Shown piece after piece: positions 1-8,380 of a stretch of 64,000 bases of DNA (position 1 is its first letter; each line of letters opens with the position of its first letter). The DNA lies in the NCBI GenBank assembly GCA_965212165.1, contig OZ243096.1:2604001-2668000 (forward strand), in the 5' to 3' direction. A program made the position numbers and the translations under genes. This stretch comes from RHLJ01 sp965212165. GTDB lineage: Bacteria > Bacteroidota > Rhodothermia > Balneolales > Balneolaceae. The notes beneath the pieces are model-generated. The model was not told the DNA's origin, searched no databases, and saw nothing but the letters and a program-made list of their open reading frames with translations.

Positions 1-228
1 AGTCAATTTATCAGCAAAGGTAAGCTTAGTTGGTCGACCAACGTATTCATCCAGTAAAGAATGATATTGTTCCAAAAACTTAGGATCATCTTTTGCTTTC
101 AGATATTCTTCTTCCAGCGCCTTAACTACTGGGATCAGTATTTCAGGGACGAATTTTCCACCATAATTACCGAAGTAACCTCTAGTGTTTGGTTGATTGT
201 ATGTTGTTTTAACTTCTGTTTCTATCAT
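1..228 (-). CDS. trpB: tryptophan synthase beta chain, N-terminal part (cut by window edge)
   Basis: TrpB condenses indole with serine in the last step of tryptophan synthesis, as part of the cytoplasmic alpha2-beta2 complex and with PLP. Only the first 76 codons are present; the gene continues past base 1. From the ATG at 228 the translation has the family's N-terminal signature GYFGNYGGKFVPEIL at residues 17-31, followed by a helix-rich stretch ending at ADKLT. The catalytic Lys region lies outside the window. It starts 12 bases after the trpF stop and is the last visible gene of the trp operon; trpA is expected just beyond but cannot be seen. The identity is firm although only a fifth of the protein is visible. 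Confidence 0.93.
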   Translation of the reverse strand, partial: MIETEVKTTYNQPNTRGYFGNYGGKFVPEILIPVVKALEEEYLKAKDDPKFLEQYHSLLDEYVGRPTKLTFADKLT

Positions 229-240
229 TATAGAGTCTTT

Positions 241-879
241 TTAGTTTGATGAATTAATAACATTCATCACTGCTTCAATTTTTTCAAAATCTTTAATTCT
301 TGGTTCTTCTTCTACTCCGCTGGAAATATCAACAGCGTAAGGATGAACCATATCTATAGCGTTTTTGATATTGCCTGGGTTTAAACCTCCAGAAAGGAAA
401 AACTGAACATCATCTGTAATATCTTTTAGGATATCCCAATCAAAAGTCCTTCCAGTTCCTCCCCATTGATTGTCAATTTTAGAATCAAAAAGAAGAAATT
501 TTGCTACTTCTGAATACAATAATACTTTTGCTTTCAGTTCCTCGATATCATAATCAGGTGTAATATGAATTACTTTAATAATGGGTTTTTCAATTAACTG
601 GCAATATTCAAGCGTTTCGTTTCCATGAAGTTGTACTAGATCCAAACCCGATTCTTTAGCAATTCGATTCACATCGTCGAGGGGTTGATTTACAAATACT
701 CCAACTTTCTCTGGCCCTTCAATCCAATTTATTATAGCGCCCGCCTCAGCTGGATCAATAAAACGAGGACTTTTCTCATAAAAAATGAATCCCAAATAAT
801 CGACCATGGCACCAGCTGCAAAACGAGCGTCTGCTAAATTAGTGATTCCACAAATTTTCACTTTAGATTGATTAGCCAT
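241..879 (-). CDS. trpF: phosphoribosylanthranilate isomerase
   Basis: TrpF converts phosphoribosylanthranilate to CdRP (step 3 of tryptophan synthesis) in the cytoplasm. The 212-residue product is of family length and is a TIM barrel. It has the N-terminal VKICGITN motif with the catalytic Cys at about residue 10, DLVQLHGNE in the middle, FLLFDSK with the general-acid Asp, and the phosphate-binding FLSGGLNPGN and VDISSGVE near the end. I chose the ATG at 879 over one at 909 because it is preceded by a good ribosome site (AAAGGAG) and starts just before the conserved core. It overlaps the trpC stop by 8 bases, which suggests translational coupling. Confidence 0.95.
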   Translation of the reverse strand: MANQSKVKICGITNLADARFAAGAMVDYLGFIFYEKSPRFIDPAEAGAIINWIEGPEKVGVFVNQPLDDVNRIAKESGLDLVQLHGNETLEYCQLIEKPIIKVIHITPDYDIEELKAKVLLYSEVAKFLLFDSKIDNQWGGTGRTFDWDILKDITDDVQFFLSGGLNPGNIKNAIDMVHPYAVDISSGVEEEPRIKDFEKIEAVMNVINSSN

Positions 880-1687
880 TTTGTAAACTCCTTTCAAAGG
901 CTTCTTCACCTTGTTCCAATAATTCGGATATTGCTTTTCCTGGGTCTGATTGTCTCATAAAGTGTTCTCCAATTAATGCAGAATGAATACCTTCTCTTTT
1001 AAGAAGTGCAATATCATCTCCAGTTGAAATGCCACTTTCTGATACTAATATAGTATCAACTGGAGCTTGTTGAAGTATCGAAATTCCACGATGAACATCT
1101 ACATTGAAATACTTCAAATCACGATTATTAACTCCAAGAATATCAACTTCATTAAAATTTACTCTATCAAAGTCTTCCAGATCATAACATTCTACTAATG
1201 CGGCAATGCCAAATTCCTTTGATGCCGCAATAAGTTCATCGAGTTGATTTCCTTCTGTAATAGCTACAATGATTAATACAGCATCTGCACCATAAGCTTT
1301 TGCCTCTTTAATTTGAAAAGGATCGATAATAAAGTCCTTTCTAAGTAATGGCACATTTACTCTTTTCGAAATTGAGGATAAATACTCTAGATCACCCTTA
1401 AAGAATGGTTTATCAGTTAATACTGAAATTGCTGAAGCGCCTCCCCTTTCATATTTCAGAGAGATATCTACTGGATTAAAATCATCTCTAATAATTCCTT
1501 TTGATGGTGATGCTTTTTTTACTTCTGCTATTATTGATACACTATCACCTTTTAAGGCCTTTTTGAAATCAATTCGTTCTTTTTCAAATCCCTCTAAAGA
1601 ATGAAGATCTGTAAATGAAATCTGCTTTTTACGTTTTATTAAGTCTAGAGTAGTTTGTTCAACTATACGCTCAAGTACATTCGCCAT
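872..1687 (-). CDS. trpC: indole-3-glycerol phosphate synthase
   Basis: TrpC closes the indole ring, turning CdRP into indole-3-glycerol phosphate. The 271-residue TIM barrel shows IIAEVKKASPSKG (catalytic Lys, residues about 53-65), LLRKDFIID (second catalytic Lys), ALVECYD (catalytic Glu), LGVNNRDL and the phosphate-binding VSESGIST and ALIGEHFM. The length is normal for a monofunctional enzyme, so trpC and trpF are separate here rather than fused as in enterobacteria. It starts directly after the trpD stop and overlaps trpF at its end. Confidence 0.96.
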   Translation of the reverse strand: MANVLERIVEQTTLDLIKRKKQISFTDLHSLEGFEKERIDFKKALKGDSVSIIAEVKKASPSKGIIRDDFNPVDISLKYERGGASAISVLTDKPFFKGDLEYLSSISKRVNVPLLRKDFIIDPFQIKEAKAYGADAVLIIVAITEGNQLDELIAASKEFGIAALVECYDLEDFDRVNFNEVDILGVNNRDLKYFNVDVHRGISILQQAPVDTILVSESGISTGDDIALLKREGIHSALIGEHFMRQSDPGKAISELLEQGEEAFERSLQNG

Positions 1688-2716
1688 TTACTCTCCCACA
1701 CTGTTTGTAGCTTCTACAAAATTATTAAACATTAATCTTGCCCTTCCCGATTCAAGACTATCTAAAGCCAGTTCTTTAGCTTCATTTAATGTTTTAACTT
1801 TTCCAGATGCCTGAATCGCAAATGTAGCATTCAATAATGCAATCTCTTTTTGCGCAATTGTAGCTTTGTTATCTAGAATATTATTGAATATTTCCGCATT
1901 TATATCAGGTGTTCCCCCAACTAAGCTATTAATATCAACTCTTTGAAAACCAATAGATTCTGGTGCAAATAAAACCGATTCTGAAATCAAATTATCTTTT
2001 ATCTCGAATATTTCAGAATCAGCAGTAGTACTTACTTCATCTAGTCCGTCATGTGCATTAAAAGTGTACCCATATTCAGTATCCAAATTAGCAAGAATAT
2101 GGGCCATTTTCTCAGCAACGTCTTTATTAAATGCACCAACTACGTATCGTTTAACACCAGCTGGATTACAAAGAGGTCCCAACACATTAAAAAAGGTTCT
2201 AAAACCTAAAGCACGGCGAGCTGGCATTACATATTTCATTGCTGGGTGAAACATTGGAGCAAACATAAAAGCCATTCCAACATCATTAAATACCTTTTCT
2301 ACTTCTGGTGCACCTAATTCAATTTTTGCTCCTAGCTTAGCTAGCACATCTGCACTGCCACACAAACTAGAAGCACTGCGATTTCCATGTTTAATAATCG
2401 GTACACCAGCACCAGCGGTTAATACTGCTGATATCGTGGATATATTGAATGTGCCAGACTTATCACCACCAGTACCAACAAGATCTACTGCTCCATCTAC
2501 ATTCACATTCACCTTTAGAGCTTTTTCTCTCATTACTTTAACAAAAGAAGTTAATTCGGTAGTTGTTTCACCTTTTAATCTCATTGCTGTTAAAAACCCA
2601 GCCACTTGTTCTGTGTTGAATTCACCACTCATAATTGAATTCATAGAACTCTCAGCCTCCAAAGAAGTGAGGTCTTGTGCAAATGAAAGTTTTTCTAAAA
2701 TCTCTTTTATATCCAT
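1688..2716 (-). CDS. trpD: anthranilate phosphoribosyltransferase
   Basis: TrpD transfers the phosphoribosyl group of PRPP to anthranilate (step 2). The 342-residue protein has the glycine-rich PRPP loop DLVGTGGDKSGTFNIST at about residues 78-94, KHGNRSASSLCGSADVLAKLG, and RTFFNVLGPLCNPAG, all hallmarks of this family. The N-terminal helical domain (residues 1-70) mediates dimer formation in known members. The ATG at 2716 overlaps the trpG stop by one base (TAATG), so the two genes are probably translationally coupled. TrpG and TrpD are separate proteins here. Confidence 0.96.
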   Translation of the reverse strand: MDIKEILEKLSFAQDLTSLEAESSMNSIMSGEFNTEQVAGFLTAMRLKGETTTELTSFVKVMREKALKVNVNVDGAVDLVGTGGDKSGTFNISTISAVLTAGAGVPIIKHGNRSASSLCGSADVLAKLGAKIELGAPEVEKVFNDVGMAFMFAPMFHPAMKYVMPARRALGFRTFFNVLGPLCNPAGVKRYVVGAFNKDVAEKMAHILANLDTEYGYTFNAHDGLDEVSTTADSEIFEIKDNLISESVLFAPESIGFQRVDINSLVGGTPDINAEIFNNILDNKATIAQKEIALLNATFAIQASGKVKTLNEAKELALDSLESGRARLMFNNFVEATNSVGE

Positions 2717-3276
2717 TATTGACGTAACCAGTTGGTTATCATTTTAGGTCCTTCTGTAGTTAAAATACTTTCGGGGTGAAATTGAATACCTTCAATTGGA
2801 AATGTTTTATGCCGAATTCCCATAATAATTTCTCCAGTTCGCGCTGTTATTTCCAATTCATCTGGTATTGATTTAGGATCGAGAACTAAAGAATGATAAC
2901 GAGTAGCAGTAAAATTCTCTTCGACATTTTCGAAAATTGACTTACCATCATGTTCAACTTTCGACACCTTACCGTGCATTAAGCTTGGAGCGTAAACTAC
3001 TTCTGCACCAAACACTTCACCTATTGCTTGATGTCCCAAACAAACTCCAAGTATTGGTACGTTTTTTCCAAATTCTCGTATTACTTCTTCAGTAACTCCA
3101 GCATTATGTGGGCGACCTGGACCTGGTGATATAAGAATCTTATCCGGGTTAAGAGCTCTGATTTCTTCTACAGTCATAGCATCATTGCGAATAACTTTGT
3201 AGACCTCGGTTTCTACGGCTACCAAGTGAACTAAATTGTATGTAAATGAATCGTAGTTATCTATAATTAAGATCAT
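2716..3276 (-). CDS. trpG: anthranilate synthase glutamine amidotransferase subunit
   Basis: TrpG hydrolyses glutamine and passes ammonia to TrpE. This 186-residue class I glutaminase has LIIDNYDSFTYNLVH at the start, the oxyanion strand SPGPGRPHNAG, the nucleophile motif GVCLGHQAIGE and the HPES part of the catalytic triad close to the C terminus (GIQFHPES). It lies directly after trpS and overlaps trpD by one base. Because no pabB-like gene is adjacent, it could also serve para-aminobenzoate synthase as in some bacteria; that dual role is only an inference. Confidence 0.96.
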   Translation of the reverse strand: MILIIDNYDSFTYNLVHLVAVETEVYKVIRNDAMTVEEIRALNPDKILISPGPGRPHNAGVTEEVIREFGKNVPILGVCLGHQAIGEVFGAEVVYAPSLMHGKVSKVEHDGKSIFENVEENFTATRYHSLVLDPKSIPDELEITARTGEIIMGIRHKTFPIEGIQFHPESILTTEGPKMITNWLRQ

Positions 3277-4263
3277 CTAGAAGTTCCTCACAATTCCCGT
3301 TACTTCTCTGATTGGCTTCATTACAGATTCTGCTCTTTCTCGTGCTTTCTTCCCACCTTCAGTTAGCACATCTTTTACATAGTCTAAATCTTGCTCCAAT
3401 TTTTTACGTTTTTCACGTGCCTCTGCAAAGTATTCAGTCAATAAATCCATTAACTCTAGCTTAGCATGGCCGTAACCATATCCACCTGCTTTATATTTTT
3501 CAGCAATTTCATTTTGCTTTTCCTTATTTGCGAACAATTTAATAAGAGCAAATACATTATCAGTTCCAGGGTCTTTAGGATCTTCGAGAGCTTTGGAGTC
3601 TGTTTCAATAGACATCAACACTTTTTTAAGTGATTTACCTTCATCAAACATTAGTATCGTATTATTGTAGCTTTTACTCATCTTACGACCATCAGTTCCT
3701 GGTACAATTGCGACTGATTTTACAATATATTCTTCAGGAATTACTAAGAATTCACCATTATAGGCTCTATTGAATTTCCCTGCTAAGTCTCTACAAATCT
3801 CAATATTCTGTTTTTGATCTAACCCAACAGGAACAATATCTGAATGATAAATTAGGATATCTGCTGCTTGTAAAATTGGATAAGTAAATAAACCAACATT
3901 AGGACTAAGTCCTGCTGCTATTTTATCTTTATATGAAACTCCTTTTTCCATCATACTTACTGGTGCTAGAGTCCCTAATATCCAAGCTAACTCAGTAACT
4001 TGTGGCACATCAGATTGAGCAAAAAATGTTGACTTCTGAGGATCAAATCCTAATGCCAAATAATCTAGGGTTATATCAATGGTATTTTGATATAGTTTTT
4101 CACCATCATTTACAGATGTTAATGAATGATAATTAGCTATAAAGTAAAAGGAATCGCCTTGGTCCTGCATTTCTATATGCTGCCGAATTGCTCCAAAATA
4201 ATTACCAATATGGAGTGTACCTGATGGCTGAATTCCGGATAGAATTGTTTTCTTCTTTGTCAT
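3277..4263 (-). CDS. trpS: tryptophanyl-tRNA synthetase inside the trp operon
   Basis: TrpS charges tRNA(Trp). The 328-residue class I synthetase has the HIGH-type motif PSGTLHIGNYFGAI at about residues 13-26, the subunit/substrate region NYHSLT, and the KMSKS loop GRKMSKSYNN at about residue 195. Its ATG overlaps the trpE stop by four bases (ATGA) and its stop abuts the trpG start, so it is co-transcribed between the two anthranilate synthase subunits. It therefore sits downstream of the trp attenuator, which reads the charging level of the tRNA this enzyme makes. Confidence 0.97.
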   Translation of the reverse strand: MTKKKTILSGIQPSGTLHIGNYFGAIRQHIEMQDQGDSFYFIANYHSLTSVNDGEKLYQNTIDITLDYLALGFDPQKSTFFAQSDVPQVTELAWILGTLAPVSMMEKGVSYKDKIAAGLSPNVGLFTYPILQAADILIYHSDIVPVGLDQKQNIEICRDLAGKFNRAYNGEFLVIPEEYIVKSVAIVPGTDGRKMSKSYNNTILMFDEGKSLKKVLMSIETDSKALEDPKDPGTDNVFALIKLFANKEKQNEIAEKYKAGGYGYGHAKLELMDLLTEYFAEAREKRKKLEQDLDYVKDVLTEGGKKARERAESVMKPIREVTGIVRNF

Positions 4264-5720
4264 TGGATGTCTAATGCTATACTAAGCGCCTGAACAAGTG
4301 CTCCGGCTTTGTTTTGAGTTTCTTCAAATTCTTTTTGTGGATCGCTATCTGCTACAATTCCAGCTCCTGCTTGAATATACACCTTATTACCTGTTACAAC
4401 CATGGTTCTTATTGCAATACAAGTATCCATATTCCCAGAGAAATCGAAATATCCAACAGCGCCAGCATATGTTCCTCGTTTGGTTGGCTCGAGCTCATCA
4501 ATTATTTCCATTGCTCTAATTTTTGGAGCACCAGAAACTGTTCCAGCAGGAAAACATTGCATTAATGCATCTACTGAAGTTTGATGATCTTGTAATTGCC
4601 CTACTACATCGCTAACAATATGCATTACATGTGAATATCGTTCTATAACCTGATTCCGTTCAAGTTTTACAGTGCCAGCTTTACATACTCTTGACAGATC
4701 ATTTCTTCCAAGGTCTACTAGCATTATATGTTCTGAAACTTCTTTAGGATCTGATTTTAAATCTTCCTCTAGATCAATATCCTCTTCATGTGTTTTCCCT
4801 CTAGGACGAGTCCCAGCAATTGGTAATACTCTAACTTCTTTATTCTGTACACTTACAAGCACTTCTGGTGAGGAACCAACAAGTGTAAACCCGTCAAAAT
4901 CTAAATAGAAGAGATAAGGAGAAGGATTAACCATTCTAAGTGCTCGGTAAAGCATAAATGGATCACCTTCCATATCTGCTTCAAATCTTTGAGACAAAAC
5001 TACTTGGAAAATATCCCCTTCATAAATATGCTCTTTCCCTTTTTCGACAATGGATTTAAAGTAATCAAGCTCCATATTACTCTTCAGCGTTTCAGGATAA
5101 ATTTGGAAATCACGACGCGAGTAATCAGTGTGCATTACTGCTTCTTCCATTATATCTAGCGAATTTTGAGCTGATTTATATGCAGTATCTATATCATCAA
5201 CTTCTTCAGTAAAAACTGTTTTAATTAATACTACTTGATGTTTTACATGATCGAAGGCGAAAATTTCATCATAAAAAGCCCAATTTGCTTCCGGTAAATT
5301 TAAATCATCTTCAGGTACATTGGGTAAGTGCTCAACTAATCGAAATGTATCATAAGCTGAAAACCCAACTGCTCCACCTGTTAGTCTTGGTAGTTCTGGC
5401 AGAAATGGCTCAGTATATGCAGTTGTAAGCTTTTTTAATTCTTCAAAATATGGCTCTTTTATAGCTTGAATAATTCCAGCTTTTTCCAAGGTAGTATCTT
5501 TACCATCAAACTTAAGTTGTTGATACGGATTTCGGCCGATGAATGAATACCGTGCAAGTTGTTCTCCACCTTCTACAGATTCTAGTAGAAAAGGATAGTT
5601 TGCACCTTCTCTTATATTCATAAATAATGATACAGGAGTAAGTACATCTGCAAGTAATCTCCTGAATACAGGGACTGCGGTATACTTTTTACTTAGCTCT
5701 AAAAATCGTTGTTTTTCCAT
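4260..5720 (-). CDS. trpE: anthranilate synthase component I
   Basis: TrpE makes anthranilate from chorismate with ammonia from TrpG and is the committed step of the pathway. The 486-residue product has the LLES tryptophan-feedback element (YPFLLESVEGG) with SFIGRNP after it, and the chorismate-binding core: FQVVLSQRF, VNPSPYLFYLDFDG, LVGSSPEVLV, PIAGTRPRG, HIMLVDLGRNDLSRV, FPAGTVSGAPKIRAMEII and the C-terminal YIQAGAGIVADSDP. I place the start at the ATG at 5720, just downstream of the attenuator terminator, because an in-frame ATG at 5753 lies inside the terminator hairpin and adds eleven unlikely residues. Trp sensitivity is inferred from the LLES motif. Confidence 0.95.
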   Translation of the reverse strand: MEKQRFLELSKKYTAVPVFRRLLADVLTPVSLFMNIREGANYPFLLESVEGGEQLARYSFIGRNPYQQLKFDGKDTTLEKAGIIQAIKEPYFEELKKLTTAYTEPFLPELPRLTGGAVGFSAYDTFRLVEHLPNVPEDDLNLPEANWAFYDEIFAFDHVKHQVVLIKTVFTEEVDDIDTAYKSAQNSLDIMEEAVMHTDYSRRDFQIYPETLKSNMELDYFKSIVEKGKEHIYEGDIFQVVLSQRFEADMEGDPFMLYRALRMVNPSPYLFYLDFDGFTLVGSSPEVLVSVQNKEVRVLPIAGTRPRGKTHEEDIDLEEDLKSDPKEVSEHIMLVDLGRNDLSRVCKAGTVKLERNQVIERYSHVMHIVSDVVGQLQDHQTSVDALMQCFPAGTVSGAPKIRAMEIIDELEPTKRGTYAGAVGYFDFSGNMDTCIAIRTMVVTGNKVYIQAGAGIVADSDPQKEFEETQNKAGALVQALSIALDIQ

Positions 5721-5731
5721 TAATTTTTGCC

Positions 5732-5816
5732 AAAAAAAAACCCACTCTTCCATAGGAACAGTGGGTATGTAAAATTTTATAGTTATTTCATTTAATTACG
5801 CGAAGTACCCACTGCT
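5732..5816 (-). promoter_or_regulatory. trp operon attenuator: antiterminator and terminator hairpins
   Basis: On the minus strand, bases 5816-5806 (AGCAGTGGGTA, segment 2, within the last leader codons) can pair over 11 positions with 5767-5757 (TACCCACTGTT, segment 3; one G-U). Segment 3 instead pairs with segment 4: CCCACT/AGTGGG plus TTCC/GGAA around a TAT loop (5765-5741), followed by nine T (5740-5732), a strong intrinsic terminator. The Trp codons lie upstream of segment 2. A ribosome stalled there leaves segment 2 free and allows read-through, while one reaching the leader stop covers segment 2 and lets the terminator form. This is classical attenuation logic inferred from sequence; a 1:2 pause hairpin is not obvious. 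Confidence 0.9.
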
Positions 5817-5870
5817 ATTTTTAGCTGAAGGCCACCACCATTTAGTTATTTGTGCGAAGTTTAATTTCAT
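5796..5870 (-). CDS. trpL: trp operon leader peptide with three tandem Trp codons
   Basis: A 24-codon reading frame starts with ATG at 5870 and ends with TAA at 5798-5796, about 75 bases before trpE. Codons 11-13 are TGG TGG TGG (5840-5832), giving ITKWWWPSAK; the rest is unremarkable. Three consecutive codons of the rarest amino acid directly upstream of a trp operon and its terminator hairpin identify it as a sensor of charged tRNA(Trp). The peptide is not expected to have any function after translation. It is too short to be found by ordinary ORF calling. No clear Shine-Dalgarno sequence precedes it. Confidence 0.9.
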   Translation of the reverse strand: MKLNFAQITKWWWPSAKNSSGYFA

Positions 5871-5879
5871 AACGAAATT

Positions 5880-5908
5880 AATATATGAGCGCTTATTTCT
5901 AAAAGCAA
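5880..5908 (-). promoter_or_regulatory. candidate promoter of the trp operon
   Basis: On the minus strand TTGCTT (5908-5903) and TATATT (5885-5880) are separated by 17 bases, a sigma70-like arrangement. It would start transcription only a few bases before the leader ATG at 5870, so the leader peptide would be almost leaderless. An alternative pair, TTGTTC and TAGAAA, lies about 20 bases further upstream. Promoter consensus in this group is not well fixed, so this is a weak call; a transcript start map would decide. Confidence 0.3.
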
Positions 5909-6005
5909 TGTAAAAGTAGAACAATTTAATTTCGATATATTCGTAGTGGACTTGACAGTAAGTAATCCTTAACATTAGTCTTCCTAAACATCTATTAGAT
6001 CTGAT

Positions 6006-6812
6006 TTGAAGAGCGTCTATACCTATTCATCATTATCATTATTACTTGGTTTTATTTTATTGAACTGTGACTCAACAGTAAGTCCAGATGATAAGTTGAT
6101 TGAGAACCCTATTGTTAGAGCAGTTACACTTTCACCACAAGAGATAACTTTTATACCTACAGATGGATTTAAGGACACAACAATAACCATTTTAGTTGAA
6201 GCTATTATCGAAAATGTAAGTTCAGTCACTCCTCCTGGATATGCAATAAGAGATAGATATACTTCTGAATTTATTGCTAGTGGAGAATTAATTAGTGATG
6301 ATAACTCTGTCAATCACCGTGCCGACATAAGAATTAGTACAACTACTACATCCTTTGAAGAATATTTAGTGGAAGTTTATGCTTATAATAGTTCTGGAAA
6401 TGGCAACTTCTATCAACGTTTCCTATCCATTGATGGGTTTTCCAACAGTCGTCCTGAAATTACAGAGACAAATAGTCCGGGAACAATTGTTAGACCTACC
6501 TCTGGTGAAATACCTGCAATATTCACAGCTAAAGTAACTGATGCTGATGGAGATAATACAATAAGTAGAGTTTTTCTGAGGGTTATTGATCAAACTTCAG
6601 GTGAGGTAACTGGATCACCATTTGATATGGCTGATGATGGGACTTCATTAGGTGATCAAACAGCAAATGACTTCATTTATACATGGTCTTTACCAGTCAC
6701 ACAAACTTCTGGGATTCAGGATCGCGACTTTGACATCGAGTTTTTTGCTTTAGATCAAGGTGGAATATATAGCGATACTGTTAGAACAACCTTCCAGATT
6801 CGAGGTAATTAA
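6006..6812 (+). CDS. exported lipoprotein with Ig-like region
   Basis: The 268-residue protein starts with TTG and has a short lipoprotein signal ending in the lipobox LLNC (Cys at about residue 21), so it is probably anchored in the envelope. The rest is beta-rich without a family I can name. The C-terminal half (PEITETN... to FQIRGN) resembles Ig/cadherin-like modules with DADGDN, a possible calcium-binding turn. It overlaps the next gene by one base (TAATG) and begins an eight-gene plus-strand block. It may be a periplasmic or surface partner of the following secreted protein; this is inference from context only. Confidence 0.75.
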   Translation: MKSVYTYSSLSLLLGFILLNCDSTVSPDDKLIENPIVRAVTLSPQEITFIPTDGFKDTTITILVEAIIENVSSVTPPGYAIRDRYTSEFIASGELISDDNSVNHRADIRISTTTTSFEEYLVEVYAYNSSGNGNFYQRFLSIDGFSNSRPEITETNSPGTIVRPTSGEIPAIFTAKVTDADGDNTISRVFLRVIDQTSGEVTGSPFDMADDGTSLGDQTANDFIYTWSLPVTQTSGIQDRDFDIEFFALDQGGIYSDTVRTTFQIRGN

Positions 6813-8380
6813 TGAAAAGAATTTTCATCCTTCTTTTTCTTTTCTCATTTCCTGTAGAGGCACAAATTGTAGGTCAAAGCGATTCTCCTTTTTTCAGCAT
6901 CCGTCAAAATGGAATCTCTTCAATCGGAACAAATTCTGATACCGTTTGGATCAGTCCAGCTCTAACTAGAAACATAGCAAACAGTTCAGATTGGATTCAG
7001 CCAACTGGAATTGATAGTATTGAGAATGATATTGGAAGAGTATTTTCCATTTCAGTTAATCAAGATACTGTATTCGCTGGTTTAGGATTTACATCCGAAA
7101 CAATTTCAGGGAACCAACCAGCTGGTTATGGCTACTATATTTCTACAGATGGTGGTGAAAATTGGAGATTCAGTGACTTCCTTTTAGATAATCGTATTGA
7201 TGCTGATACAACCTTTACATATGGTGGGCAAACGTATACAAGGAAACGTATTATTGTTCCTGAGCAATCCCCACCTTATAACGTGGATTTTAGAGGTAAT
7301 GTCCTGTTCTCAGCGAATTGGGCATCTGGATTACTTCGAAGTACAAATTTTGGACTTAATTGGGAAAGAGTCGTACTCCCACCTTTTGGCGTTAGTGAGT
7401 TATCTCCAGAAAATGATGATTATTTTTGGGTTGATTGTTTACGAGTACAAAATGGTTCTTGTATAGAATCTGAAAATATTTACAATAGTGTAGATGATGA
7501 TAATCTTAAAGGTTTTTCAGTGTTAGTCGACTCAAAAAAAAGAGTTTGGTATGGAAGTGCTGGAGGAATCAATGTTTCTGAAAATGCATTAACAGCTCCA
7601 GTCGATAGTATCAGTTGGAGAAATACCATTTCTAGAAATTCTTCTAATAATCTACTCGGAAGATGGATCATTGAAATTCAAGAAGACACTTCTAATGGTA
7701 AAATTTGGATGACAAATTGGATTGCTGATCAAAGTGATAAATTTGGAATTGTTTCAACAGAAGATGGAGGTCAAAGCTTTGAGCAACATCTTATTGGAGA
7801 AAAGATCTTAGGGATTGGTTTTAAAGATGGATATATCTTTGCTGCAGGTGAAGAAGGCTTATTTATATCTCCTGATGGTGGCGAAAGCTGGCAAAAATCA
7901 CCTCGAATTAAAAGCGCTAATACATTTTTAAAAGAAAGCACTGAGTTTCAGACTGTGTCAGTTACAAATGACCGAGTTTGGATTGGGACATCGGATGGTT
8001 TGATTTCCACGAACGATTTAGGTGCTACTTGGGAAATAACTAGAGTAAATTTCCCTCTTTCAGGTGGTAATCAATTTGATTCAGATGCAAAAGAAGTACA
8101 AACCTATGCTTATCCAAATCCATTTTCTCCACAATTACATGAAATAGTTCGTATTCGTTTTGATGTAAGTACATCTGGAAACGTACAGATAAGGATTTTT
8201 GATTTTGGTATGAATCTAGTTCGTAATCTTGATACCTATAATGCATCAATTTCTGGTACTCATGAAGCTATATGGGATGGTATTGATGGAAAAGGTAGAA
8301 AGGTTGCTAATGGTCCTTATTTCTATATCATCAATACACCTAATGAAACCATTAATGGTAAAATTCTTTTAGTAGAATGA
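6812..8380 (+). CDS. secreted Asp-box (BNR/sortilin-like) beta-propeller protein with FlgD-like C terminus
   Basis: The 522-residue protein has a signal peptide (residues 1-17, VEA|Q). Asp-box repeats of the S-x-D-x-G-x-x-W type recur at STDGGENWRF (about 111), STEDGGQSFE (316), SPDGGESWQK (353) and STNDLGATWE (399), as in sortilin/BNR beta-propellers. The last 90 residues (YPNPFSP..., IRIFDFGMNLVRNL, AIWDGIDGKGRKVANGPYFY) look like the FlgD Ig-like/sorting module common on exported proteins of this group. It overlaps the preceding and following genes. It is likely an exported surface or glycan-binding protein; no catalytic activity can be assigned. Confidence 0.8.
   Translation: MKRIFILLFLFSFPVEAQIVGQSDSPFFSIRQNGISSIGTNSDTVWISPALTRNIANSSDWIQPTGIDSIENDIGRVFSISVNQDTVFAGLGFTSETISGNQPAGYGYYISTDGGENWRFSDFLLDNRIDADTTFTYGGQTYTRKRIIVPEQSPPYNVDFRGNVLFSANWASGLLRSTNFGLNWERVVLPPFGVSELSPENDDYFWVDCLRVQNGSCIESENIYNSVDDDNLKGFSVLVDSKKRVWYGSAGGINVSENALTAPVDSISWRNTISRNSSNNLLGRWIIEIQEDTSNGKIWMTNWIADQSDKFGIVSTEDGGQSFEQHLIGEKILGIGFKDGYIFAAGEEGLFISPDGGESWQKSPRIKSANTFLKESTEFQTVSVTNDRVWIGTSDGLISTNDLGATWEITRVNFPLSGGNQFDSDAKEVQTYAYPNPFSPQLHEIVRIRFDVSTSGNVQIRIFDFGMNLVRNLDTYNASISGTHEAIWDGIDGKGRKVANGPYFYIINTPNETINGKILLVE

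Noticed and set aside
880..909. Longer trpF start at 909
   Set aside because: The ATG at 879 has a clear AAAGGAG ribosome site and directly precedes the conserved core.
4298..4908. Open frames on the plus strand opposite trpE
   Set aside because: They run antisense to a strongly supported gene and show no domain or start signals.
5721..5753. Eleven-residue N-terminal extension of TrpE from the ATG at 5753
   Set aside because: It lies in the terminator hairpin and its sequence is unlike TrpE; the ATG at 5720 fits.
5952..5980. TTGACA followed 17 bases later by TTAGTC as promoter of the 6006 gene
   Set aside because: The second element is poor and promoter consensus for this group is uncertain; I did not list it.
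7197..7466. 89-residue frame inside the Asp-box gene
   Set aside because: It overlaps a well-supported gene in another frame and shows no recognisable features.
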